Source of the DNA: Eoetvoesia sp035555955
GTDB taxonomy: Bacteria; Pseudomonadota; Gammaproteobacteria; Burkholderiales; Burkholderiaceae_B
Reading direction: 5' to 3'
Assembly (NCBI RefSeq): GCF_035555955.1
Contig: NZ_DATMGA010000055.1
Coordinates: 1-64,000 of the forward strand
DNA: 64,000 nt
Below the pieces are notes generated by a model. The model saw only the letters and a program-made list of their open reading frames with translations. It did no database searches and was not told where the DNA came from. The number at the start of each line of letters is the position of its first letter. Position 1 is the stretch's first letter. Positions 51,296 to 58,744 of the stretch are shown here, one piece after another. The position numbers were made by a program, and so were the translations under genes.

Positions 51296-51676
51296 TCAGT
51301 CTGGCCGTTCTTCCAGGGCGTCGATGCGATCGGGATAGAACGCCAGATAGTCCTTGATCTGCGCAACCGAGGCCGGCGGCGTCTCGTACGTCCATACTGC
51401 ATTGACCGAACGGGCGCCGCCCGCAGGAATGCTGTAGTAGCTGGCATCGCCCTTGTACGGGCAATGGCTGCTGTGGCGGGTGCGTTCCAGCATGGCCATG
51501 TCGACATCCTTGCGGGGAATATACTGGACTACCGGGTAGGAGGCTTCGCGCAGCGCAAGGGCTTGGCGGGTGTCGGCAATGATTTTGCCCGCGATGCTCA
51601 CGATGACCCTGTTCGGATTGCGCTCTATCGTGATGGGATGATCGGGGCCGGGAATCTTGATTGATGCGTCGTTCAT
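51296..51676 (-). CDS. DUF427 family protein
   Basis: 126-residue beta-rich protein: PGPDHPITIERNPNRVIVSI, then YPVVQYIPRKDVDMAMLERT and the DUF427 hallmark HCPYKGDASYY. Function unknown; structures of the family show a small open barrel. The ATG at 51676 is preferred over an upstream frame extension because the conserved part begins there. Confidence 0.87.
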   Translation of the reverse strand: MNDASIKIPGPDHPITIERNPNRVIVSIAGKIIADTRQALALREASYPVVQYIPRKDVDMAMLERTRHSSHCPYKGDASYYSIPAGGARSVNAVWTYETPPASVAQIKDYLAFYPDRIDALEERPD

Positions 51677-51780
51677 GTGCTTACCTATTTGCTGTGCAAT
51701 GCTTGGCAACCGATTTTCCCAGCATATGTCCTTTGCCTGTGTGTTGGCAAGAGGCCGGTTCGATGCTTGCCGGCCGATGG

Positions 51781-52341
51781 CTAATACTGATAGGTGTATG
51801 TCAGCTGCACAATATTCAGGCCGGGATTCGGCGTCTTGATGTCGGCGTTCGAAAAGTGCGAAAGCCGCAGTCCCACTCGGCTGGACTCGGAAAGATACAC
51901 GCCAAGCCCCAGATGGTCGCCGAATTGAAATGCGCTGCTCATCTCCTTGCCCGCAAAGCGTGTCCGCGTGAAAACGGTCGCCCCCACCCCAGCCTCGATG
52001 TAAAAACGCTGGTCTATCGTCCAGCGCAGAAACGGTATGGCGCTGAATTGCCAGGCATGCGATGGCCCGGGCGAGTGGTCGGCGGTCCAGTACGCGGCGC
52101 CGAGTTCGCCCACCAGGTCGAGCCGCCCGTTATTTCCAGAAAACCGGTGGCTCCAGAGCGAAGGCGATTCCCAGGCCAGCTCGTAGCGCTCGAAATGATC
52201 GCCGGAGCCCGCGCGAAGGCTTATTCCGCCGTTTGCCTCGTTGCGCAGGCTTGCCGCCTGCCCCGCGGCGGAGAAAAGCGCGCCGGCAAGAATCAGGCTG
52301 GAGGCGGCGAATCTGGCCGATCGGCGGCAGGTTTTACGCAT
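51781..52341 (-). CDS. pagL: PagL-like lipid A 3-O-deacylase, catalytic Glu replaced
   Basis: 186-residue outer-membrane beta barrel with a signal peptide (LILAGALFSAAGQAASL) and alternating strands ending in TYTYQY. The active-site stretch RLSHFSNADIKTPNPGLN gives catalytic His162 and Ser164, but the third residue, Glu140 in Pseudomonas PagL (14 residues after the His), is Asn176 here. PagL removes the 3-position acyl chain of lipid A and dampens its immune activity. The swap may lower or abolish activity. Confidence 0.85.
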   Translation of the reverse strand: MRKTCRRSARFAASSLILAGALFSAAGQAASLRNEANGGISLRAGSGDHFERYELAWESPSLWSHRFSGNNGRLDLVGELGAAYWTADHSPGPSHAWQFSAIPFLRWTIDQRFYIEAGVGATVFTRTRFAGKEMSSAFQFGDHLGLGVYLSESSRVGLRLSHFSNADIKTPNPGLNIVQLTYTYQY

Positions 52342-52544
52342 TTGACTATCCTTGTTCGAAGAGAGGCGCGGAAAATCATTCGCGGGTACAAAGCACGGTC
52401 CGGAAATGACACAGTACCAAAAACAATGGGGCGGCTTGCGGGATTTCGCTTTTGGTAACGAACGGCGCGGCAGCCGTCTTGCCGATTTCAGCCGCGTTCG
52501 AGGCGGTTCGCCGGTTTCGGGAAGGTAGTTTTTAAGGTTTTTCG

Positions 52545-52571
52545 TTATATATTTATACTTAATAGATATAA
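52545..52571. promoter_or_regulatory. AT-rich dyad in the tsdBA promoter
   Basis: Arms TTATAT and ATATAA flank a 15-bp AT-rich centre, 15 bp upstream of the tsdB start. The region from about 52525 is strongly AT-rich against the GC-rich background. It resembles, in composition and position, the operator before the ArsR-type gene at 58464, so shared control is possible. Confidence 0.4.
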
Positions 52572-52586
52572 AAGGGAGGTTGGCCT

Positions 52587-53300
52587 ATGACTTGGAAAAT
52601 TCATTTCGGCAACTGTGCGGCAGGCTTGGTCATCGGAAGCGCCTTGGCCATGGGCGCGCCGGTTCTGGCCCAGACGGCCGAGCAGGGGGGTACTATCGCG
52701 GCCTCGGGCAGCGGCGCCGTGCTGGCCTGCGTCACCTGTCATGGCCAGCACGGCGAAGGCATGGCGGCAGCCGGTTTTCCATACCTGGCGGGGCAAGGCT
52801 CGGCCTATCTGGCCGCGCAACTGGCGGCCTTTGCCAGCGGCGCCCGGAACAATCCCGTCATGGCGCCCATTGCCAAGTCCATGAATGCCGACCAGATCAA
52901 GGCGGTCGCCGCCTACTACGCAAGCCTGCCGCCGGTGTTCGACGCCAAGACCCTGAGCGGCCATCTGGACACCCAGCCGCCCAAAACCGCTACAGGGGCC
53001 TGGCTGGCAAACCGGGGCGACTGGAGTCGCGACGTTCCCGCCTGTATTCAATGCCATGGGCCTGGGGGAGTCGGTGTGGGCCAGAATTTCCCCGCCATTG
53101 CGGGCCAGTCCGCCGCCTATATCAAAGGGCAGTTGCTGGCCTGGAAGCAGCAAAAACGCGATCCGGGACCTCTGGGGCTGATGGGCGAGATCGCTCAGCG
53201 CATGGACGAAGCGCAAATTACGGCTGTGGCTGATTATTTCGCAGCCTTGCCTCAGCCGGCCAAAGCCGCCGCAACGCCCGTGCAAGGAGCCAAACGATGA
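52587..53300 (+). CDS. tsdB: TsdB-like di-haem cytochrome c4
   Basis: 237-residue periplasmic cytochrome with a signal peptide (GLVIGSALAMGAPVLAQ) and two c-haem sites, CVTCH (48-52) and CIQCH (153-157), each followed by the c4-type GQG/GxG and a distal Met region (SMNADQIKAVAAYYASLP; RMDEAQITAVADYFAALP). It is the usual electron partner of TsdA. GGGAGG lies 11 nt upstream. Overlaps tsdA by 4 bp (ATGA). Confidence 0.88.
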   Translation: MTWKIHFGNCAAGLVIGSALAMGAPVLAQTAEQGGTIAASGSGAVLACVTCHGQHGEGMAAAGFPYLAGQGSAYLAAQLAAFASGARNNPVMAPIAKSMNADQIKAVAAYYASLPPVFDAKTLSGHLDTQPPKTATGAWLANRGDWSRDVPACIQCHGPGGVGVGQNFPAIAGQSAAYIKGQLLAWKQQKRDPGPLGLMGEIAQRMDEAQITAVADYFAALPQPAKAAATPVQGAKR

Positions 53301-54238
53301 AACCATTGTCCACGATCTTCGCTCGCAGCGTCTTGGTTCTGGCCATGTCCGGCATGGCGCCGGCAATGGCGCAAAACGCTCCCGCACCGGCCCCTGCGCC
53401 GCAGTTCACGCCGCCCGACTCTACGGCGATTCCCGACGACGAGTTCGGGAAAATGGTCAGGAAGGGCCAGGACATCTTCCTCAAGCCCAGCCTTTATGCC
53501 GGCAAGTTCGTCGGCAACGACCTGAGCTGCGCAAGCTGCCACATGGACGCCGGACGGCGCGCCGATGCGTCGCCGCTGTGGGCGGCCTATGTGCTGTATC
53601 CCGCGTACCGCGCCAAGAACGGGCACGTCAATACCCTGGCCGAGCGTCTGCAAGGCTGTTTCCAGTTCAGCATGAACGGCGCCAAGCCGCCGGCGGACAG
53701 CGAAGTCATCGTCGCGCTCGAGTCCTATATGTACTGGATGGCCAAGAACGCGCCTACCGGCGTCAAGCTCGCGGGGCAGGGCTTCCCCCGGCTGCCCAAG
53801 CCCCCCCAGGCCGCCGACTATGTACGTGGACAGCAGGTTTTCCAGAAGAATTGCGTGTTGTGCCACGGCGCCAATGGCCAGGGGCAAAGCGTCAACGGCC
53901 ATATGGTGTTTCCGGCGCTGTGGGGCGACGGCTCGTTCAACTGGGGCGCGGGCATGCACAGCATTCCCACGGCGGCGGCTTTCATCAAGGCCAATATGCC
54001 GCTCAGCAAGGGCAACTCCCTGACCGACCAGGAAGCCTGGGACGTAGCCTATTACATGAATGCGCACGAAAGGCCGCAAGACCCCCGCTACAACGGCTCG
54101 GTCGACGAAACCCAACGAAAATACCACGATGCCAAGACCGATCTGTACGGGCAAAGGATCAACGGCAAAGTGCTGGGCGCCCGCTCGACGCCGCATGGCG
54201 GCAAGCTAAGGGCGGCGGCGCAGGACGAGGGGAAATAG
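53297..54238 (+). CDS. tsdA: Thiosulfate dehydrogenase / tetrathionate reductase TsdA
   Basis: 313-residue periplasmic di-haem enzyme that joins two thiosulfates to tetrathionate. First haem site CASCH (78-82) in NDLSCASCHMDAGRR; the axial Cys that marks TsdA is Cys121 in RLQGCFQFSMNGAKPP; the second haem site is CVLCH (186-190), with the distal Met probably in FIKANMPL. A signal peptide is present (VLAMSGMAPAMAQ). Direction of the reaction in vivo cannot be read from sequence. Translated from ATG 53297 overlapping the tsdB stop. Confidence 0.88.
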   Translation: MKPLSTIFARSVLVLAMSGMAPAMAQNAPAPAPAPQFTPPDSTAIPDDEFGKMVRKGQDIFLKPSLYAGKFVGNDLSCASCHMDAGRRADASPLWAAYVLYPAYRAKNGHVNTLAERLQGCFQFSMNGAKPPADSEVIVALESYMYWMAKNAPTGVKLAGQGFPRLPKPPQAADYVRGQQVFQKNCVLCHGANGQGQSVNGHMVFPALWGDGSFNWGAGMHSIPTAAAFIKANMPLSKGNSLTDQEAWDVAYYMNAHERPQDPRYNGSVDETQRKYHDAKTDLYGQRINGKVLGARSTPHGGKLRAAAQDEGK

Positions 54239-54305
54239 CCGCCGCTCCGGTGCTATGATGAACAAGCCTATCTCGCCCTGGTGGTAATTGGCAATGGTAG
54301 GATCG

Positions 54306-54323
54306 GGGCTTGTTCGCAAGCCC
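54306..54323 (+). terminator. UUCG-loop hairpin after tsdA
   Basis: GGGCTTG-TTCG-CAAGCCC, a perfect 7-bp stem with the very stable UUCG-type loop, 67 bp after the tsdA stop and 46 bp before the next gene. No T run follows, so it may be an mRNA-stabilising end or a weak terminator. Confidence 0.45.
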
Positions 54324-54368
54324 TGGCAAGCCGCTTGTTCCAAAGTATTCTTGTTTACAGGAGTCGCC

Positions 54369-55475
54369 ATGGATCGCCGCAACTTTCTTCGCTTGTCATC
54401 CGCCGCCGGGGCTTTGTACGCTTCGGGCATTGCCAGCCTGCCGGCGCGCGCCGCCTCGGTGCCGGTTGCGTCGGACTGGCGCACTTTCGAGCTGACGACG
54501 GAAATCAATATACAAGACCCGGGAGCCCATGCGCGCATCTGGGTTCCCGTGCCGTATGCCCGCAATACGTCGTACCAGCGCGCCGCGCAGACCACATGGC
54601 GCATCGAGGGCGGCGGCAGCGCGCGGCTCATGCTGGCGCCGGGTTACGACGTGCAGATGCTGGCCGCGCAGTGGCCGGATTCCCAATCGCCTCGCAAGAT
54701 CAAGGTCGTCAGCACCTTCCAGACCCGCAATCGCCGTGTCGACCTGACTCAGCCGCCTTCGGCCGATGCGCCCGCTGAAAGCCGGGAGGTTCTTCGGCAT
54801 TATCTGCAGCCTACCGCCTTACTGCCGACCGATGGCATCGTCAAGCAAACCGCCGACCGCATTACGCGCGGCCACCGAAGCGACCTGGACAAGGCGCGCG
54901 CCATATGCACCTGGGTGGTCTTGAACACCTGCCGCAAGGCATCCACGCCGGGCTGTGGCACCGGCGACGTGCGCTACATGCTCATAGCCAACGATCTCAA
55001 TGGCAAATGCGCCGACATCAACTCCCTGTTCGTGGCGCTGGCCCGTGCTTCGGGCATTCCGGCACGCGACGCCTACGGGATACGGGTAGCCGCTTCCCAG
55101 TTGGGCTATCAAAGCCTGGGCGCGTCGGGCGATGTTACGGGGGCGCAGCATTGCCGCGCCGAATTCTACGCCTCCGGCTATGGGTGGGTGCCTGTGGATC
55201 CGGCCGACGTGCGCAAGGTCATGCTGCAGGAAGGCCAGGGCGATCTGCCGCTTTCCGATCCGAAGGTGCATGCCGCGCAGGTCATGTTGTTCGGCTCATG
55301 GGAAATGAACTGGGTGGCCTACAACCATGGCCACGACGTCGCCTTGCCGGGCGCCCAGCACGGTTCCGTTCCCTTTCTCATGTATCCCAATGGTGAAACC
55401 AGCGATGGCCGCCTGGACAGCCTGGATGCCAAGACGTTCAGCTACCGCCTGACGGCGCGCCAATTGGCAATATGA
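54369..55475 (+). CDS. Transglutaminase-like protein, Tat-exported
   Basis: 368 residues. The N terminus MDRRNFLRLSSAAGALYASG is a twin-arginine signal, so the folded protein goes to the periplasm. The transglutaminase-core triad is complete: Cys214 (NGKCADINSLF), His261 (AQHCRAEFY) and Asp277 (WVPVDPADV). Such bacterial proteins are often proteases or amidases rather than crosslinkers. AGGAG sits 5 nt before the ATG at 54369. It lies 130 bp after tsdA and may belong to the same transcript. Confidence 0.87.
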   Translation: MDRRNFLRLSSAAGALYASGIASLPARAASVPVASDWRTFELTTEINIQDPGAHARIWVPVPYARNTSYQRAAQTTWRIEGGGSARLMLAPGYDVQMLAAQWPDSQSPRKIKVVSTFQTRNRRVDLTQPPSADAPAESREVLRHYLQPTALLPTDGIVKQTADRITRGHRSDLDKARAICTWVVLNTCRKASTPGCGTGDVRYMLIANDLNGKCADINSLFVALARASGIPARDAYGIRVAASQLGYQSLGASGDVTGAQHCRAEFYASGYGWVPVDPADVRKVMLQEGQGDLPLSDPKVHAAQVMLFGSWEMNWVAYNHGHDVALPGAQHGSVPFLMYPNGETSDGRLDSLDAKTFSYRLTARQLAI

Positions 55476-55549
55476 CCACGCGCCAAAGCGCAAGCCTTGG
55501 CCTTCGGGTCAAGGTCTAGCGAGGCAATATCGATACGGCACCGAAGGCG
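55472..55549. repeat. 78-bp dispersed repeat, copy B (non-coding)
   Basis: Begins ATGACCACGCGCCAAAGCGC, its ATG overlapping the transglutaminase stop by 4 bp, and matches copy A at 49403-49480 without gaps. Read from that ATG it gives MTTRQSASLGLRVKV and then TAG, where copy A stays open. This fills half of the gap before the flavoprotein gene. Confidence 0.8.
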
Positions 55550-55620
55550 CCGCCCCGGGCGGCTGGACGGGCTGCCGTCCGGGATGGCATTATTTGCTTT
55601 AATCCTAAAGGAGATAAGGC

Positions 55621-57192
55621 GTGACGTACGATGCAATAGTCATAGGCGCGGGGCATAACGGTTTGGCGGCGGCGGTGCATTTGGCGGCCAAGGGCTGGAA
55701 GGCGGCGGTTGTCGAGGCCAGGTCCGAGCCCGGCGGCGCGGTCAAGACCCAGGAGCTGACCTTGCCCGGCTTCAGGCACGACTGGGGCGCGATGAACCTG
55801 TCCATGTTCGCGGGCTCGGCCTTTCATGCCCGATACAAGGACGAACTGGCCGCGCATGGCCTGGGGTTCGTGCCGGCGCCTCATTGCTTCGCCAGCGTCT
55901 TTCGCGATGGCCAAAGCCTGGGGGTGGGGGGCGACCTGGAGCAGACGGTTGCCGATATTCGCAATCTGTCCGAACACGATGCCCAGGCCTGGCGCTCGAT
56001 GGTCGACGATTTCAAGCAAAAGGCGCCGCATATCTTCGGGGTGCTGGGTTCGCCCATGCCGTCACTGGCCACGGCCAAGGTGCTGTGGCGCGCCTGGCGC
56101 CAGCTTGGCGCCACAGGCTTCTATGGCCTGCTGCGGCTGATGCTGTCGTCGCCCAGGGACTTCCTGAACGCCAATTTCGAGCACGAGAAAGTCAAGGCGC
56201 TGATGGCCACATGGGGGCTGCATGTGGATTTTGCTCCCGACGTGGCCGGCGGCGCGCTGTTTCCCTATCTGGAGTCCATGTCCAACCAGGCTTTCGGCAT
56301 GGTCATCGGCCAGGGCGGCGCCGACACCATCATCAAGTCCATGGTCGGGCTGCTGCGGGCCAAAGGGGGCGAGCTGCTGCTTGATACTCCGGTGCAGGCC
56401 ATCCAGACCGGTAATGGCGGCGCCGCGACGGGCGTGGTGCTGGCCGATGGCCGCACATTGCAGGCGCGGCGCGCGGTCATTGCCAATGTCCATCCCCGCA
56501 ATGTATTCGGCCGGCTGCTGCCGGCCGGCGCGGCGCCCCAGGAATTCGAGTCCAAGGTGCAGGCTTTCCGTCCGGGCCTTGGCACCATGATGATCCATCT
56601 GGCGCTGAGCGGCCTGCCCGACTGGAAGGCCGGCGCCCAGCTTGGCCGCTACGCCTATGTGCATATCGCTCCCGACCTGGCGATGATGGCGCGAGTGTAC
56701 GCCGAGGCCGCCGATGGTCTGCTGCCCGCCGAGCCGGCGCTGGTGGTGGGGCAGCCCACTGCCATCGATCCATCGAGGGCGCCGGAAGGGAAGCACGTGC
56801 TGTGGGTGCAGGTGCGCGTCTTGCCTGCTGAAATCCGGGGCGATGCGCTGGGCGGCATCGAGGCCCGAAACTGGGACGACGCCCGCGAGGCCTATGCCGA
56901 CAGGGTGCTCGACATCATCGAAGGCTATGCACCGGGGCTGCGGCAGAAAATCCTGGGGCGCAAGGTGTTCTCGCCCTTGGATCTGGAACGCGAGAACCCC
57001 AATCTGGTTGGGGGCGACAGCATTTCGGGCAGCCATCACCTGGATCAGAACTTCCTGTTCCGGCCGGTGGCCGGCTATTCGCGCTACCGCACTCCGGTCA
57101 AATCGCTGTACTTGTGCGGCGCTTCGACCTGGCCGGGCGCCGGCACCGGAGCCGGCTCGGGTTTCATGCTGGCCAATATGCTGGCGAAATAG
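55621..57192 (+). CDS. Phytoene-dehydrogenase-like FAD oxidoreductase
   Basis: 523-residue flavoprotein of the CrtI/NAD(P)-FAD amine-oxidase fold. The dinucleotide site AIVIGAGHNGLAAAVHLAAK is at the N terminus, the second FAD contact RRAVIANVHPRNVFGRLLPA in the middle, and LYLCGASTWPGAGTGAGSGF at the C terminus. No carotenoid synthesis genes are near, and many such bacterial enzymes are of unknown substrate. Start is GTG 55621, supported by AAAGGAG 8 nt upstream. Convergent with the YeeE-type gene, 3 bp apart. Confidence 0.87.
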   Translation: MTYDAIVIGAGHNGLAAAVHLAAKGWKAAVVEARSEPGGAVKTQELTLPGFRHDWGAMNLSMFAGSAFHARYKDELAAHGLGFVPAPHCFASVFRDGQSLGVGGDLEQTVADIRNLSEHDAQAWRSMVDDFKQKAPHIFGVLGSPMPSLATAKVLWRAWRQLGATGFYGLLRLMLSSPRDFLNANFEHEKVKALMATWGLHVDFAPDVAGGALFPYLESMSNQAFGMVIGQGGADTIIKSMVGLLRAKGGELLLDTPVQAIQTGNGGAATGVVLADGRTLQARRAVIANVHPRNVFGRLLPAGAAPQEFESKVQAFRPGLGTMMIHLALSGLPDWKAGAQLGRYAYVHIAPDLAMMARVYAEAADGLLPAEPALVVGQPTAIDPSRAPEGKHVLWVQVRVLPAEIRGDALGGIEARNWDDAREAYADRVLDIIEGYAPGLRQKILGRKVFSPLDLERENPNLVGGDSISGSHHLDQNFLFRPVAGYSRYRTPVKSLYLCGASTWPGAGTGAGSGFMLANMLAK

Positions 57193-57195
57193 CCT

Positions 57196-57666
57196 TTACT
57201 GTTCTTGTGCGCCTACCGCGCCGCCTGGCGTGCGCCGGGCGCGCTCCATCAGCTCGAAGGCAGCCATGCCAGCCAGCATGGCCAGTACGAACAATGCGGC
57301 CTTGGCGTGTCCCGCCGTCAATGAAACCAGCGCCGGGCCGGGGCAAAAACCAGCCAGGCCCCAGCCAATGCCGAACGCCAGGCTGCCACCCGCCAACCGC
57401 CCGTCTATGGTCTTGTTTGACGGCAATTCCAGCCTGCCTCCGGCCAGTGTGCGGTTCCGGCGGCGGGCTATTCTGAAAGCGATGGCGCTGACGGCGATGG
57501 CGCCTGCCATGACCAGGCCGAGCGATGGATCCCATGCGCCCCGCAAATCCAGAAAACCGATGACTTTTCCTGGGTCGGTCATGCCCGAAAGAATAAGGCC
57601 GGTTCCGAAAAGCAGGCCGATGAAGAATCCAGTGATTGGCGGCATGTATCCAGGGCTCCGTTTCAT
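57196..57666 (-). CDS. YeeE/YedE family half-transporter (second half)
   Basis: 156-residue membrane protein with four helices; GFFIGLLFGTGLILSGMTDP and GWGLAGFCPGPALVSL carry the conserved GxCPGPA Cys of the TsuA/YeeE fold. Full-length TsuA imports thiosulfate; here the protein is split into two genes, this being the C-terminal half. The other half lies 19 bp upstream. Likely substrate: thiosulfate or a related sulfur species. Confidence 0.88.
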   Translation of the reverse strand: MKRSPGYMPPITGFFIGLLFGTGLILSGMTDPGKVIGFLDLRGAWDPSLGLVMAGAIAVSAIAFRIARRRNRTLAGGRLELPSNKTIDGRLAGGSLAFGIGWGLAGFCPGPALVSLTAGHAKAALFVLAMLAGMAAFELMERARRTPGGAVGAQEQ

Positions 57667-57685
57667 GGTTTTTCATCCAGGCAAT

Positions 57686-58117
57686 TCAGGCCAGTGCGTG
57701 GCGCACCGCAAACACGGTCAGGAATCCGGCCGCCATGAAGATGGCAGTGGCGGTCAGCGACCGGGGCGACATCCGGGACAGGCCGCATACCCCGTGCCCG
57801 CTTGTGCAGCCCGAGCCGTATCGCGTGCCCAGTCCCACCAGCAGGCCCGCAATGACCAGTGTCGGCCAATCCGCGTCGATACGGGGCGCAACGGCCGGCG
57901 CAAACAGCACCCATGCGGGCGAGGCCGCCAACAGCCCGGCAATGAATGCCAGCCGCCAGCCGATATCGCCCCGGCGGAAGCGCAGCAGTCCGCCCGTTAT
58001 GCCGCTGATACCTAGAATTCGCCCCTGCAGCAAAAGAAAAAGCGCCACGGCAAGGCCGATGAGCAGTCCTCCCGCCAGCGAAGTCCAGGGGGTGAAGTGA
58101 TTCCAGTCTATCGACAT
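57686..58117 (-). CDS. YeeE/YedE family half-transporter (first half)
   Basis: 143-residue membrane protein with four helices; GRILGISGITGGLLR and RYGSGCTSGHGVCGLSRMSP hold the GCTSGHGxCG site that passes thiosulfate in TsuA. It overlaps the upstream ArsR-type gene by 10 bp and has GGAG 7 nt before ATG 58117, so it is translationally coupled to its regulator. Together with the downstream half it forms a split sulfur importer. Confidence 0.88.
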   Translation of the reverse strand: MSIDWNHFTPWTSLAGGLLIGLAVALFLLLQGRILGISGITGGLLRFRRGDIGWRLAFIAGLLAASPAWVLFAPAVAPRIDADWPTLVIAGLLVGLGTRYGSGCTSGHGVCGLSRMSPRSLTATAIFMAAGFLTVFAVRHALA

Positions 58118-58464
58118 GAGCCTGCTCCCGGTTGGGCCGCGCAAAACTGCGCGTACAGTGTTTGCATGACGGCCAGTGTCTGGGGGCTGGCGATGCTGTA
58201 GTAGATATTCTTGCCTTCCCGCCGCGTCCTCACCATGGCTTCCGCGCGCAGCACGCCCAGTTGCTGCGAGAGCGTTGGCTGGCCGATTCCCACCATGGCC
58301 TCCAGTTCGCCGACGCATTTCTCGCCCTGGGCCAGTTGGCACAAAAGCAGCAGGCGATCCGGATTGGAAAGCGCCTTCATCAGACGGCAAGCCTGGCCGG
58401 CGGCGGTGCGCATGGCTTGCATGTCCAGGGCAATGTCGTGATTCATGGAATGAGTTTGCGTCAT
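58108..58464 (-). CDS. ArsR-family repressor, probably persulfide-responsive (BigR/SqrR-like)
   Basis: 118-residue winged-helix repressor: MKALSNPDRLLLLCQLAQGE, VGIGQPTLSQQLGVLRAEAM and REGKNIYYSIASP. Arsenic-binding CVC is absent; instead one Cys lies in LLLLCQL and one near the C terminus (AQFCAAQ), the positions that form the polysulfide bridge in BigR/SqrR; two more Cys are present. Its operon encodes sulfur transporters, which fits a sulfide sensor. A 32-bp operator-like dyad lies 8 bp upstream. A start at the internal ATG 58446 is also possible. Confidence 0.87.
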   Translation of the reverse strand: MTQTHSMNHDIALDMQAMRTAAGQACRLMKALSNPDRLLLLCQLAQGEKCVGELEAMVGIGQPTLSQQLGVLRAEAMVRTRREGKNIYYSIASPQTLAVMQTLYAQFCAAQPGAGSCR

Positions 58465-58472
58465 TTTTTTCG

Positions 58473-58504
58473 ATTAATATTATATCAATAAATATTATAT
58501 TAAT
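58473..58504. promoter_or_regulatory. 32-bp AT-rich dyad, candidate ArsR operator
   Basis: Arms of 13 bp (ATTAATATTATAT and its reverse complement with one mismatch) around a 6-bp centre, 8 bp upstream of the ArsR-type start. AT-only arms of this length in a GC-rich genome are a strong sign of selection. The 240 bp from here to the MBL gene at 58745 contain other AT-rich patches, including the palindrome AGATATATCT, and probably the MBL promoter. Confidence 0.7.
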
Positions 58505-58744
58505 GAATATAATGTTTGTGATGGCATGGCGCCGTTTCTTCCTGGGTCATTGTGGGGTTTTCAAATGCCACAATTGTTAGAATTTGAATATTTTGTTCAG
58601 AAAATAGATATATCTGGGCAAAAGTGGATATAATTTCTTCAGCCTGGCGGCTGGAAGCTCCACTGTGAGAGACGACAGCCAAGCCGGCGGCAAGACTGCT
58701 CGTAGAGGCAGGACAAGGTTCGCCTACTTCCTGGAGACTAAATA

